DNA of 64,000 bases from Littorina saxatilis (GCF_037325665.1 NC_090251.1:30698855-30762854); one strand, 5' to 3'; counted from the first letter of the stretch, positions 34,081 to 46,266 are shown. The notes: a model not told the origin generated them from the sequence alone. Numbers and translations are program-made.

Positions 34081-34146
34081 GACACACCGGTCACACACCG
34101 CGGCGGCACATACTCTCTTATTGTTTGCCTGACTCAGTGTCGCTCT

Positions 34147-34546
34147 AGACGGGCGCTGTGGCGTGGTGGTAAGGGCCGGCGTCGGCCTCTTAATCGGAAG
34201 GTCGAGGGTTCGAATCCCGGCCGCTGTCGCCTGGTGGGTTAAGTGTGGAGATTTTTCCGATCTCCCAGGTCAACTTATGTGCAGATCTGCTAGTGGCTTA
34301 TCCCCCTTCGTGTGTACACGCAAGCACAAGACCAACTGAGTGCGCACGGAAAAGATTCTGTAATCCATGTCAGAGTTCGGTGGGTTATAGAAACACGAAA
34401 ATACCCAGCATGCTTCCTCCGAAAGCGGCGTATGGCTGCCTAAATGGCGGGGTAAAAACGGTCATACACGTAAAATTCCACTCGTGCAAAAACACGAGTG
34501 TACGTGGGAGTCTAAGCCCATGAACGAAGAAGAAGAAGAAGAAGAC
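34147..34546 (+). mobile_element. Complete (GAA)n-tailed SINE with 9-bp target duplication
   Basis: It starts agacgggcgctgtggcgtgg (A box within gtggtaagggc), has the B box gggttcgaatcccgg, then the body and the tail gaagaagaagaagaaga. TGTCGCTCT flanks it at 34138-34146 and 34547-34555. This is the best reference copy in the window for the family, about 400 bp. The tRNA-like head is the internal Pol III promoter, not a functional tRNA gene. Confidence 0.9.
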
Positions 34547-34555
34547 TGTCGCTCT

Positions 34556-35138
34556 GGCTCAGGTTCAGGAATAATGCCTCCCCCACCCCACCCCCTCCAG
34601 ATTTCCCCCCTCCATTGCGGCAAACTCTTATCATCTCTGCTGAGTAAAATTAGTTAGCTAAGCTTATAATGTTATGCACACAGTAAACTTGAGAGTTTGC
34701 TACTTTCTAGACGAAGTATACATAACAAAACTTTATTATCTGCAATGAAAATGTTCAATTCGAGTCTTTTTTCTTGAGTACCTTGTTCTTCCGTGTATTC
34801 TCGTGCCATATATAATTCCTTAAAATTTAAAACAAGGCTAAATTTTTAAAGCAAACAATAAAACAAGCACCAATGTTGGCATTTTTTTCTTACTCTCTCT
34901 TTTCTGTTTAATTTTTTTTGTTTTGTTTTGTATTACATGAACTGTGAAAATAACGGTCACTGTGCTTGCCCAAAGTTCCCCACCCCTACCCCCAAACACT
35001 GTCAAAACTCAGAACGCGAACTGTCCGCATCGAGACCACAGTCAGTGTATCAAGACTCGACATATGGGTTCTCCGTTGGCTCAGAGGTAAGCACACGCTT
35101 GACCAAGGGAAGGCACTCCATCCACTTGAGAAAACAAC
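34556..35138. other. Upstream region of TMEM101
   Basis: AT-rich sequence with T runs near 34910-34930. A possible 5' UTR lies at about 35060-35138. A donor-like gaggtaagc occurs at 35085-35093, so an upstream noncoding exon is possible. No TATA or CCAAT box is convincing. Confidence 0.35.
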
Positions 35139-37154
35139 ATGGCTTCGTTGGGGAATTTTCCGATGAGGGCTTGTGCTTTTCTCTTGTATAAATTCCCTCT
35201 GGTCGACGCTCTATCGCTTCTCATGTTATTCGGAGAGCGGGCACAAAAGGAGAGGTATGACATTTTAATAGCAATGCCCTTAATGCTTTGTATGAAAAAT
35301 GATTTGGAATATTATAATTATAAGCTGTGGACTTTGCATGCGCAACTTGATAAAGCACGGTCGTGTTGACAAAGCTCTTGTTTTCGCTGCCAACGCCATG
35401 CTTTTCACGATGTAACGATCTTACAGAGAGAGAGAGACATTTAATAGCCTGATATCTGATATTAACTCTGCACTGGAACTTCATTGTCAGAAAATTGACT
35501 TCATGAGAGAACTAATGCATGCAGTTGCGTATTGGTTTATATCCCTTGATGCTGATGTGTGGGAAAGGGACAAGCAATGGTATATATATAATTAAGTTTA
35601 GGGGGAAAAAAAGACAAGCTTTTTTCAATAGAGCACTGTGAAAATTAATTGTGTTTGAATCGGTGACAAAATACACATACAGCAGAACATCATCTATTGA
35701 GATAAGAAAGACTTCAGTTTAAATCATGCATACAGTCTAAACTAAAATATGTACCCCTTTGGATTGCAGCAACCCACCAATTCACCCAAAGCTGGTGTAT
35801 GCCTATGTGATTGCCTGCATTGGCTGTGGTGTTTTGCTGTCGTCCGGCATCAAACAGAAAGCAGCGTGTCTGATGTATGCTGGACAGATGCTCTACTTTG
35901 CCGTCAACTTCTATACCAACCCAAAATGGCAATACACAGAGTGGCAAAGGGTTAGTCTCAGGGATTGTTGTTGAGAAAAAGTTTTGTTTAAGCTGTCATG
36001 CTGTGAAAAACTTACACTCAAGAGCTTTGTTTTCAGCATTTACTTTTTTGAAAACTATTGTTTGACTTGAGCAGTTTGAAACTCATTGCTCCAGCTGTAC
36101 ATTTTATGATCTAGCTATTATAAGTACACATAGCTATTAATTAGTCCCAAATCAACTAGACCAAGATTTCTAAAATGCACATGGTTTGTTTGTTCCCTGT
36201 ATTGCTTTAAAACCCAAACATTCAATATTTCAAACAAATAATGATTAAGCTTTGCCTGATTTCCCTGTGTTAACCTTTATGTGATCTACAAGATACAAAA
36301 AACCTTCATATACTGTAATTGTAAATATGCTTCAATACTGTTTCACTCATTTTAGTTAGCCGCTTTGGTTAGAGCAATGATGCGATCCCCTTTAAATAGC
36401 ACTCAGATTCTGAGAACATCCGGTCTCGAAGAGAGGGAGTCTTGAAATGGGGGTAAGTTTACACATGTTATGAACAGAAAATCTAGACGGGCGGGGTGGT
36501 AAGACGTCGGCCTCTTAATTGGAAGGTTGAGGGTTCGAATCCCGGCCGCGGCCGCCTGGTGGGTTAAAGGGCAGCTGTCGGGTTGTGGCTCTCAAAATCT
36601 GTTCCTTAGAATGAGTTATCATGTAACTGAAACTATACTTAAAAGTTACTTGGTGATTTTGACAGCTTGATAACACAAGTCCGAAGACTTTAGACATGCT
36701 ACAATGTCTTTAATCGAAGAAAGTTTGCATTCTTGGCCGAGTCAATGCAGCCCACTCGAAAATTACTTCCCTTGGACGCGTGACGTCAGCCGCGGAATCG
36801 GCCGGGTTGAACGGTGCTCTCTTTATGCCGTGTAATGGGCGCAATCGGGTTGTCTAGTCAAGCCCTCAAGCATACTTCACGGGTAGGTGAAGAGAAACTT
36901 AGGATGGGGTGACTTCTCCCAGGCCAAAATTTCGCAGTAAAAAATGGAGTTCATAACATGTCTTCCGTTCCCCTCCTGCTTTTGTTCCTCTTGAACCCTG
37001 TTTTTGTTCAACTTATTGGCAGATATTGTCACGCGTCGAGGAACACAAACACACACAAACACACTCACACACAGACACAGACACAGACACACACACACAG
37101 ACACACACACGTGTTATCACACATATACACAGACACACACACACATACGTGTTA

Positions 37155-37214
<60 letters not shown>

Positions 37215-39257
37215 GATAACCATCACAAACACAGTTTGACAAATTCATCTTTGATTTTTTGCGGCCGAACCCCCCTCCCCCATTTTCCACACTAGATCCA
37301 CTGTTTCATCTTTGTCTCCGTCTCTCTTCCCTTTATCTTATCTCGTCTATCTACTTGAGTGAGTAACTGAAGATGTATTATCATCATCTCTTTCCTAGAT
37401 TTTCCCACTGACAGAGTTGGCTTTTGTCTTGAATTCAGTACCTCACACGTACACGGTAATTGGTGTGACACCTCAAGCGGACCTTCTTCATAAGTGTACA
37501 GTGTCTGCTGACAAGGGACACGAGGGTCTGTGGTTGAGCAACTTTATGGTTTAACCGGGTGGACTGGAGGAGTAGCAACAGCATGTGAACCACTTTAGAA
37601 ATGACTTGTAAAGGTTGCAGTCAGTCAGATCAAAGAAGAGAAAATGGGAACGTGGGTCTTGAGAAGATACCACCATCATAATACTTTACTTTGTGCAAGA
37701 ATCAATCACGCGTACAGCATTACAGATGTCCAGCTGTAGTCTACATTGTACTGTAAACTTCACAGCGGCCTTATCGGCTTCCTCGAGTGACGTCACAGCA
37801 AGGCTAACGCTGCGGCGTCTTTCTTGTGCTGACAGAGTTGTCGGTCGCGGATTTTGAGTCGTTTCGGCCTGCCAACTGCTTCGTTTTTTTGCGGATTGTG
37901 AGAACTAGCAGAAAGTTTCACGCATTTTAATGGTTTCAAACTAATGATGAAAGTGTCTTCTTCTAGACCAAATCAACAGTCTTTAGTTGAATCAACTCGG
38001 AAAACTCTTAAACGCGTTTTTGCACAAAACTCCGCACATTTTTGAGACCAGGCAACCCGACAGCTGCCCTTTAAGTGTGGAGATTTTTCCGATCTCCCAG
38101 GTCAACTTATGTGCAGACCTGCTAGTGGCTTATCTCCCTTCGTGTGTACACGCAAGCACAAGACCAAGTGCGCACGGAAAAGATCCTGTAATCCATGTCA
38201 GAGTTCGGTGGGTTATAGAAACACGAAAATACCCAGCATGCTTCCTCCGAAAGCGGCGTATGGCTGCCTAAATGGCGGGGTAAAAACGGTCATACACGTA
38301 AAATTCCACTCGTGCAAAAACACGAGTGTACGTGGGAGTCTAAGCCCATGAACGAAGAAGAAGAAGAAGAAGAGAAAATCTCAGAAAGCAGGGTCTGAAA
38401 AAGGGATAAGTCTGACACCAAAGTGTCTGAGGCAGATTGGGGTGCTGGGAACCTACGTCATGCTGTCATACATCTTTACTGTATTGCATACAGAAGATAC
38501 ATTTTAAAGCAGCTATTAATTGAACTGAAATGAGCAAAGTAATTCGGACAGTAAAGCCGTGGTGTGATGCGTGCATGTGACTTGTGAGTGAATGTGCCAA
38601 ATAAGCTTGCTTGTTGACTGGTTGTTTTTAAACCTTCTAAAGTATCATATGTATCTGGTTGTTGTTTATAAAATGTTAACTATTAATGCTTGTATTGTAT
38701 GATGGATTTGTAAAGCGCCATGACACTGTTATCTGGCGGTGAACAGTGCTATAGAAGAATGTTTTATTATTATTATTATTATTAATTTTGTTGTGCAGAC
38801 GATGTTGTCCCTGAGGCAGATTGGGGTGCTGGGAACTTACGTCATGCTGGCATACATCGTGGACAAGAAACGCTCGACTCAGCTGCTGCGCATCGGGCAG
38901 ATCGCTTTAGGCATTTTTCTCATGGCAACAGTGTTTCTCATCAACAGCGTACCTCAGTACAGGGAGGCTTTCTCTGCTCACATGATGGGCGGAGATTATA
39001 TGCGTTACCTGATCGCTGTAACCCTGGCTGGTTGTGCACTCAGCTTTTTCTCTGGGTATTTCTTACATGATATGTCCATGTGTGCAGCGGTAACGTTGTT
39101 ACTGACTACAGCTTTTGTGGACTGTGACTTGCCATACTGGAGGAATCTGGGGGTTCATCAGTGGGGGCAGATCCGCCAGATCCTCAACAGTGCTTGTGCA
39201 ATCCTAGGACTTTTCTACTTGTCTTTTTCTGTTGATAACCAGTTAAAGGCAGACTGA
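35139..39257 (+). CDS. TMEM101: TMEM101-like multi-pass membrane protein
   Basis: Three coding exons: 35139-35254, 35770-35950 and 38799-39257. Donors are GTATGA and GTTAGT; acceptors are gattgcag and tgtgcag. Phases agree and the product is 251 aa (human TMEM101 is about 257). The N-terminus holds a segment with LMLFGERAQKE, matching the LMLYAERAEARR region of the human protein. Exon 2 gives two hydrophobic segments followed by YTNPKWQYTEWQR. Exon 3 gives further hydrophobic segments with the signature IGQIALGIFL, AGCALSFFSGY and DLPYWRNLGVHQWGQIR, matching human QVFLGIYLI, ALAFLSGYY and VAYWHNTRRVEFWNQMK. About eight membrane spans are likely. Function is poorly known; an NF-kB-activating activity has been reported for human TMEM101. 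The second intron (2.8 kb) contains a nested transposon, a SINE and a stray exon fragment. Confidence in identity is high. Confidence 0.92.
36485..38372 (+). mobile_element. (GAA)n SINE split by a TTAA transposon
   Basis: The SINE head (agacgggcggggtggtaaga, B box gggttcgaatcccgg) occupies 36485-36567 and the remainder 38075-38372, ending in (GAA)n. AGAAAATCT flanks the whole composite at 36476-36484 and 38373-38381, the SINE's own target duplication. Comparing with the 34.1-kb copy, the break falls exactly at gtgggTTAAgtgtgg. It lies in intron 2 of TMEM101 in the sense orientation. Confidence 0.92.
36568..38070. mobile_element. 1.5-kb TTAA-targeting non-autonomous DNA transposon
   Basis: The termini are AGGGCAGCTGTCGGGTTG, 18 bp and perfectly inverted, with looser similarity (CTCTCAAAA / GTCTCAAAA) inside. 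TTAA flanks both sides (36564-36567 and 38071-38074). The empty site is seen in the 34.1-kb SINE. TTAA duplication is diagnostic of piggyBac or Kolobok; the AGGG start does not settle which. No transposase frame exists; the interior has a (CA)n tract at about 37040-37210 and AT-rich sequence. Confidence 0.9.
38424..38474 (+). pseudogene. Stray partial copy of TMEM101 exon 3
   Basis: About 50 bp (ctgaggcagattggggtgct, gggaacctacgtcatgctgt, catacatc) repeat the start of exon 3 at 38811-38860 with about three differences. The copy begins after the ATGTTGTCC of the exon and stops in the middle of it, without donor or acceptor. It lies between the SINE tail and the true exon, 390 bp upstream. Confidence 0.85.
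38690..38786 (+). repeat. SINE/LINE 3' tail abutting the TMEM101 exon 3 acceptor
   Basis: tgtatgatggatttgtaaag, then gcgcc, then cagtgctatagaagaatg, then (TTA)n resembles the 3' end of a retroposon (compare 13985-14031). The (TTA)n tail runs into aattttgttgtgcag, the acceptor of exon 3, so the T-rich tract of the 3' splice site may come from the element. Confidence 0.55.
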
Positions 39258-40980
39258 AGGCTGTGATATTTTACATAGTTGCTACATGTATGTCTTCTCT
39301 GTTTCCGCAGGGATTTACATTTTTCCACACTGTTTTAACATTTTAACCTGTTCTAATACACTAAAGAATAGGGATTGTTTAATGCACATGACTGACTTCT
39401 TTAAGAGTCACAATTTCAAGAAGACGCATCGATCTTTTTCTTGTGCTGTTTTTCTTTTTTCTGAAACTTTTTATCTTTCTCTTGCAAGTCTGTGAGATGG
39501 TATTTTCAAAGATAGTATTAACTTTCAAAAGTATAGTCAAAGACCGTAATCTTCTCAGTGGCTCACAACAGATACAAGCCCAGCACAGTAAAGCATTGAT
39601 TATGTATTTTTGAAATATCTTGGCCATGACTTCTCTTCATATTTTGTTTGTTTTGTTTTGCATTTATCACTTTATCTGTATATTTTGTTGTTGTTGTTGT
39701 TGTAATAGAACTTCAGCAGTTCTGTAAATGCTGCTAATTATGGAAGGGAAGTTTGTTCAGGAGTAAATATTTGTTAAAGCGCGGTTGATTGGTTCTTGGA
39801 AGTAAAAATACATTGTGTTTAAAAGTTTGTGCGAGAGACTCGGCACACAAGATGTGTGTATGATTTTTTTGACGGTTTTGAATGAGCAGCCCTGGATGGC
39901 TTGAAGCAGAAATAGCAAATTACATTACAAATTCCTGTGAGTGAATGGACATAGGATGTTCTGTATGTGTGCAGATATGACTTATAAGTACATGTACAAA
40001 TGTACATAATGTATGAATGATTTTGTTGACTGGCATAATATAACCTAGGGGATAGGCTAGTAATCTATAAAAAAAAATACAGTTTAAAGGACAGAAATTC
40101 ATGACATTGGTGTTCAACTGTTGTACATGTATAACCCAAATCATCAAGAGCGTCTTTGAGTCTTGAGGTACAAGTATCAGTGATTTTTTGGCAAGCATGA
40201 CATAACCTATTATGCAAATACTGACTAGTATTAAACGGGGGGGGGGGGGGGGGGGTGTTTAAAAGGGCAAAAAGTCATGACATGGGTGCTACAATCCAGT
40301 TTGTGCTGAGGTGGGTTTTTTTTAGAAATGATTGATATTGTTAAGCATGAACAAACAAACAAAACCTTTTCATGATAATTTTTGTCATATGAGTAGTCAA
40401 AAGAAAGTCCTTAGTGGTGTTTTTTCTTCAAAATTGATGTTTCGGTGTTGAACATATTTACGCAGGGTTGACTTGATGTGTTATAATTACAATTCTGACA
40501 ACTGGAAAAGGCTATGGCTGTGTACATGTTGTTTTGACGTTAGTTGGAGACTTTGGTGAACAAAATAATCAGTACCGAGTCACAAAGTATAACGACTAAG
40601 TACTTTTGTGAAAAATTGTTATGAAGTACTTTTGTGAAAAATTGTTATGACGAAAGTGATGCCTTCATCACTGGAAGTGCCCAAGTTTTAAGAGTAAATG
40701 AGTAAACCTGTCATGCCAGTTTCTATCTCAATGTTGTCAATTTACTCTCTCATGCACATCCATATAGTTCTTTCTTTATTTGGTGTTTAACGTCGTTTTC
40801 AACCATTCAAGGTTATATCGCGACGGAAAATTATAGTTTTATTGCTATGGATATCAAGACATATGGTTGTGATATGTGATACCACACTGTTTAAAAATCC
40901 GGGCAATTCGGGTTGTTTAAGTTTCATGTGGATCTTACATTCAAGATTATACATACGTATGCTGTATAGTAGTAAATACT
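39258..40980 (+). other. TMEM101 3' UTR and downstream sequence
   Basis: T-rich, gene-free sequence after the stop. ATTAAA at about 40231 is a possible poly(A) signal, just before a G run at 40239-40254. A second copy of the TTTAACGTCG repeat fragment lies at 40770-40828. The 27-bp unit acttttgtgaaaaattgtta is tandemly duplicated at about 40601-40650. How far the transcript extends is not resolved. Confidence 0.45.
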
Positions 40981-40981
40981 A

Positions 40982-41546
40982 CAGGGTGACCTCCCAAAAC
41001 ATTCCGCCCTCTTAAATGCTAATAACTTCGTGTGTTCAGCGAATTGCTTCATATTTGGTGTACGTTGGATTGAGATGTGGTATGATGATTTCAGAAAGAA
41101 TTAAGTATGTTTGACAAGTTGGTTTTTTTAACGATTGAAACAAAATACTTTTTTTTTAATTTAGATTGTCTCAATATATTAGGTTTGACACTGAGCAATA
41201 GCCACAGACCTCCGATTTGAACCATCCATTGCTGTTTCAACTCATATTTTGTCTTAGGGTGGTTTCTGTATGCAAGGTCTTTCAGAAAAAAAACTGAAGT
41301 AAACATCTGGAGGGCTAAAAGTGAGTTACAGTGGCTACCACTCAGTGCCAAACGTCATACTTTTGAGTCGATCCTCACATTTGGATTTTTTCTTCAAAAG
41401 AGCATAAAAGTCAGACCATTTAAGATACAAACTTAAAATTTTGTGAACTTTTCATCCCATAGATCAAGCTAATGTACACTAAATATAAAGTAAGTTGCTG
41501 GGAGTTATTAGCATTTTAGTTGGTGGTACTTTTGGGGGTAACCTTG
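40982..41546. mobile_element. Degenerate mariner-like MITE, 565 bp
   Basis: The left end is CAGGGTGACCTCCCAAAAC and the complement of the right end is CAAGGTTACCCCCAAAAG; both continue into aaatgctaataactcc. Similarity is about 75% over 48 bp. TA flanks both sides (40980-40981 and 41547-41548). CAGGGTGxCC ends with TA duplications are typical of Tc1/mariner relatives. No transposase remains. Confidence 0.65.
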
Positions 41547-41763
41547 TATATGATGGTGTTTGATATTGTTCCTTTAAAAAAAAATCGAGTTTTGATAATA
41601 TAGCAAAGAAGAATTTATTTTTGTAGTATTTGAAGTTTATTAAATGATGTCACTAGTCTAGTCTAACATTGCAACCAAGCATATTGTACATGTTTGACTA
41701 TTATTTTGCAAACGTATTGTGTGTGCATTTCATTTGCTCATCAACTCTCTTGTGCATGGAAGT

Positions 41764-41911
41764 AGAGGTTACATGCCGAGTCTCAGTGATTATTAAAAAT
41801 AATGGTCGAAGTTGGCGGATCATGAAAAATGCGAGCTTCAGCGAGCTTTTTCATGACCGCGAACTGAGACCATTATTTTTAATAATCACTGAGACGAGGT
41901 GTGTAACCTCT
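41764..41911. repeat. Long palindrome B, 148 bp
   Basis: The arms run from agaggttacatgcc through ctcagtgattattaaaaata and are mirrored to the right; a 26-bp core of each arm is perfect. The centre is gcgagcttcagcgagct. A 212-codon frame (41669-42307) crosses it and owes part of its length to this AT-rich repeat; I do not call it a gene. A ttattcctcc just right of the palindrome is answered by ggaggaataa at about 42790, so the palindrome may be one end of a longer element. Confidence 0.85.
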
Positions 41912-43053
41912 TTATTCCTCCTTTCTTCAGTTATTCAAAGAAAACAGGAGTTTTTGTGCGAAAGTTTGATCGAATCCGAATCACTCAACCAGTCAACCTG
42001 CGCAGGCGATCGATTAATGCGCGGTTGTATAGTTCCGTGCAAATCATTCCATTCTGTTAACACTTCTTGTCAGTTTCCCTGTTTTGGACTAAAATCAAGT
42101 ACACAGATATGCTGTTATTCTGCTGTGGCGTTAAAGGCAGATATTGTGTGTTCTGTTTATGTTTTAGTATCGCTTAGGATAATGTTCTTTCGTCAAATGG
42201 GACAAGCAGACGAACTTTTGCACCCGTGTTCCAACGTTAATTACTGTATGAAGTTCAGTTTTCAGGGGAAAATAGTGTATGAAACCGCTTTATGTTGTTT
42301 AAATTGATGAGATGTGTGCATTTGGTTGCGTGTGATCTGTTTATAAAATGAAATATTGTTGAAAACTGACCGTCGGATTGCAGTCAGTGTTGTCGAAGAA
42401 ACTGCGTTAAAAGAAGGGGAACTACTCTTGTCGCTAGAGTATGAGTTACTTGCCTTGGGAATTTGCTTGTGATGAACGGTTTGTGCACGGCAGATCTAGA
42501 TTCAGAAAACAACCGAACTCATGGATTTTATATGGAGATTCATGTGTTCAGGCCTGTAGTTGTTAATTTAAATGCGGTATGTTTGTATTGTTTGCTCCAG
42601 AAATGTATACTTCGTACATTAGAGCGTTCGGAACTTTTCAGTCGCAAAAGTAGTACCGAAACAGAACAGCTTCTCAACCCATTGCACTATCGAGGATTCA
42701 GGCTGTTGCTGGCTCGTTATTTGTTTGGTTGCTGGGTCATTATCGAAAAATAACTAGCTCTACAAGTTTACAGAGGTAAAGAAGCAGAGGGAGGAATAAC
42801 ATCATTTATCATATCATAGCGTGTTTGAAGCTTGCATGTAGATGTTATCATTGAAGAAAGAAATTGTTAGTGAACAGCAATACTCAGTGTTACATAATTT
42901 ATATTGTATATGATTGGACAAAAACTTGTTGTTTGAAGCACAGAATACAAATTGGTTATCACGGAACGAGTGTCATTGTCCTTAACTGAATGCCTGTTAT
43001 GTGGAATAAAGGGGCAAAATAATACAGGGACGGCGCTTCAGTGCATACATATA
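41912..43053. other. Unassigned sequence, possible element interior
   Basis: Between ttattcctcc (41913-41922) and ggaggaataa (about 42790-42800) lies about 870 bp with two open frames of 96-212 codons, unrecognised. AATAAA on the plus strand at 43005-43010 and on the minus strand at 43054-43059 face each other 44 bp apart. They could mark distal ends of TMEM101 and EDEM2 transcripts, but closer signals exist for EDEM2. Confidence 0.35.
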
Positions 43054-43059
43054 TTTATT

Positions 43060-43488
43060 GATGCCGATTTCATCAACCAGAACACGACATAGAAAATGAG
43101 AGACAAAAGAAAAAACACAACAGATCTCACTGACATTAGTTTATTGCCGATTTGAAATATATTAACACAGAAGCCGGAATAAATGTTCCGGAAATCAGTC
43201 ATTCATGATTTAAGAAATAATTTCCTAATGGATTATCCTGATTTTGAAACCATTCAGGGTTGCAAATAACAGCAAAATTGAAAAAAGTCAAAGCTGCCCA
43301 GTCTCCAGGTACATTTTCCTGATTCCAATCAACACTGCTGAAGAAATCTACAAATGTAGTACAGGTGCACTCACTCTTTCATCCTCTTAATCACTTTTTC
43401 TACACACATGATATTCAACACAGATCTCATACACACTTTTTCGTTCATTGAGACATGAGCAAAGTCCCTTATCAATCAATTCTGAGTA

Positions 43489-43529
<41 letters not shown>

Positions 43530-45840
43530 AGTTGTTCTTCAGTACTGGTGACAGAAAGGGGGAAAAGTGGTCAAAATTCAAATCTCTAGTTTTGTTTTTG
43601 AAATATTGCTTTTCATAAAGCAGAAATACTGTAGTATCTGTTGTACATAAGAAAAAATCACTGGTTCACATGGTTCCTACATAATCTAACTTTTAAAGCT
43701 GGTTCTTGTGTGTATGTTTGTATGATGACGATAGGACCCAAAACGGCTGCACGGACTGAGACAGGAATTGCAGAGAATGTTCTTTGCCACTCGAGTCGTG
43801 TCATAGGGTACTTTTGGAATAGCAAATTTGAAAGGATTCTTCAAAAAACGGCGGAAAACATTATATACCCTGTGAGCTATCGAGGATCCTCCCCGTCTGG
43901 GCTGTCGAAACATGGTCTTGTTAAAAGACGTTTTCAAATGCGGTTAACGGGGAGATACACTCGAAGCACATTTAGCGAAGTTATGTTGCCAAATCATCAA
44001 AGATCAACATTTCACTACACGGATCGATGCACACAGTCGAAATAGATGTGACTTTCACACGACCGAAGACTACTTACTAGCAGACTAGCAGACGACAAGA
44101 TCTAAATATTTAGATCAGTGAGAGCAATCCGTTGAAGAACAGTTACTCCGCTTATTCGTCTTCAGTTAAGCTTATTTCCCCTGCCATAAGTTTCCTTGCA
44201 GATCTGCAGTCGCGTAGTGAAATGAACTAGTGTCATCGGAAGATTCTTCTCAGTCAATGATCAAAGCACAGTAAGTTCTATGCTGACAAAAGTCACTTTC
44301 GGACAACACGACGATTGACTTAATTTATGAGCCCAAAGGTAATAATATCGACAAGAATGTACGCATTTGACATTAAATGAAACATTCATAGACAGTTTCC
44401 AACTCACCAGATCTGCCAAAGAGCCGTCATTTGTGAAAAAAACGATGATTTTAATCAGACAGGTATCGGAAACAAGTCTTGGTCACCTGCGTTATTCCTT
44501 CCGAGGCGACGTGACGGCGCCACATTTGTTTGTTTATGGCTGTTTATCGCGAAACAACACAGTTGAAATTTGTGTGTAAAATACCACAAATGTGTGGTGA
44601 ATCAGTTCGTCATCTGCGTTTCGATGGTAATTCAGTCAGATTGGAGTTACTTTGAATCGAAGGCGAGGGTAACCTGCGTTATTTGTGGGACGGCGTGAAC
44701 AAATTTGATTGCAATATTTTATACAGAAAGTAAATTTCAATGATTCTGGCTCAGACTTGTAGATCTGTTATGCAGTGTTTTGGTAGTGTATCTGCTTTTC
44801 TGCTATGAAGCTCATTTGGAGTGATACGCTGATCGAAGTGGGGTACCCTATGTGGGACATCAGCCGTATGCAGATTACGCCTCAGAACACTCTCGCATTT
44901 CACAAAGACAACAATAATTTGCAACATTTCAAGAACTGCATCAGTTTTATTAGATACTATTTCAACAAAAACAGCACAAACACGACTATTATCAACAACA
45001 CAGAACGGGAGGTAAGTCTTCAAAGACGCACCAAGTGTGCGTTCCCATTTTTGGACGCCATTTTTGCTAGCATTTTCACAGTAAATCGTAATATTTCCAT
45101 ATCTATTGAATGATTTTGTTATTTTCTTTGATTGTGCCGATTCTCCTATCTCTCTGGCATGTACTGGGTGCTTTGTGACCAGTTTCTCCCCTAGACTGTA
45201 TTGAAAAAATGCGTCCGTCTGAGCTGACCCCCACTTGTGACCAGTAGCAAAGAACAACTAATATATATATGTATTCCACTGACACAGAAGCTAATGAACT
45301 AAGACATGTGACAATTGTGGATTTTATAACAACGATCATTTTCAGCATGTTTTTATCTTAAAAATTCTTGTACTCAGCCTTGCCCCTTGATCCGAGTTAT
45401 AAACTATAGAGAAGTACGTGTTTTCACGTGAAACACATCATGAGGGAAAAAAAGACAATTGATTTTGAACGGGAAGTATGTATCAATCAACATTCATTAA
45501 CGTAAAAATAATACTTGTGTACAGAAAATGTGAATAGACCTTGTGTGTTGGTGGTTAAATGGCTGTTTCAATTTAATTTCTTTTTGCATAGGTAGCTCTC
45601 ACATGCAGGGTGAGAAAGTGTACAGAACAAAAGCCAAACAGTTACATATTAAATCCTTTGCACATTGACATACATGTACAATTTTATAAAAGCAGGAATA
45701 ACATAAAATCTTCATCACATGATCTTACTATCATACCTCTATTTGAAAAGCCACAACAACAACAAAATGTGATCAGAAGTAACAAGTTCTGTCATCATCT
45801 TATAAATCATAAGTTATATATTACACCATATCATCTCACT
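43060..45840. other. Gene-poor region between TMEM101 and EDEM2
   Basis: An (AT)n microsatellite at about 43494-43527 is the only simple repeat. Open frames of 134 codons (43641-44045, +) and 168 codons (44751-45257, -) have translations I do not recognise and no evident splice sites. It may be part of a long 3' UTR on either strand or an old repeat. Confidence 0.4.
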
Positions 45841-45846
45841 TTTATT
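45841..45846 (-). terminator. Candidate poly(A) signal of EDEM2
   Basis: TTTATT on the plus strand, AATAAA on the minus strand, 420 nt after the EDEM2 stop codon. It is the nearest match to the consensus that I noticed. Between it and the stop lie (CT)n at about 46000-46018 and (CA)n at 46195-46245. Confidence 0.4.
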
Positions 45847-46192
45847 CTTGTTAGCAATAGATCCCATTCAGGACAGATTACAAATACATGTATCACCATC
45901 GAGACAGATGTACATATCACAAATATTGAACAGTATGAACTCTGTTCTGTGTATCCCTGACATTCCAATAAGCTTTGTGTGCACATGTGTGCGCTCACTC
46001 TCTCTCTCTCTCTCTCTGTTTGTTCGCAGCAAAAAATTCACATACACATGCAGGGGCCTAGACACACATAAACATGCACGCACGCACAAACACACACACT
46101 GTCATCCATTCACTGTAATGGAATGTCTTCATCTGCTAACATTTCACCCCATACACATGTGTGCGCTCTTTCTTTCTCTCTCTCTCTCTCTG

Positions 46193-46247
<55 letters not shown>

Positions 46248-46266
46248 GTCATTCCTTCACTATCAC

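Noticed and set aside
34150-34230. tRNA gene (A and B boxes)
   Set aside because: It is the head of a SINE; the same head-body unit with (GAA)n tail and target duplication occurs several times, and the acceptor stem is not preserved.
41669-42307. 212-codon frame as a gene
   Set aside because: It crosses a palindrome, has no recognisable domain and no splice context; part of the length follows from the repeat.
44751-45257. 168-codon minus-strand frame as a gene
   Set aside because: No domain, signal peptide or splice sites seen; could be chance or an old repeat. A conservation test would decide.
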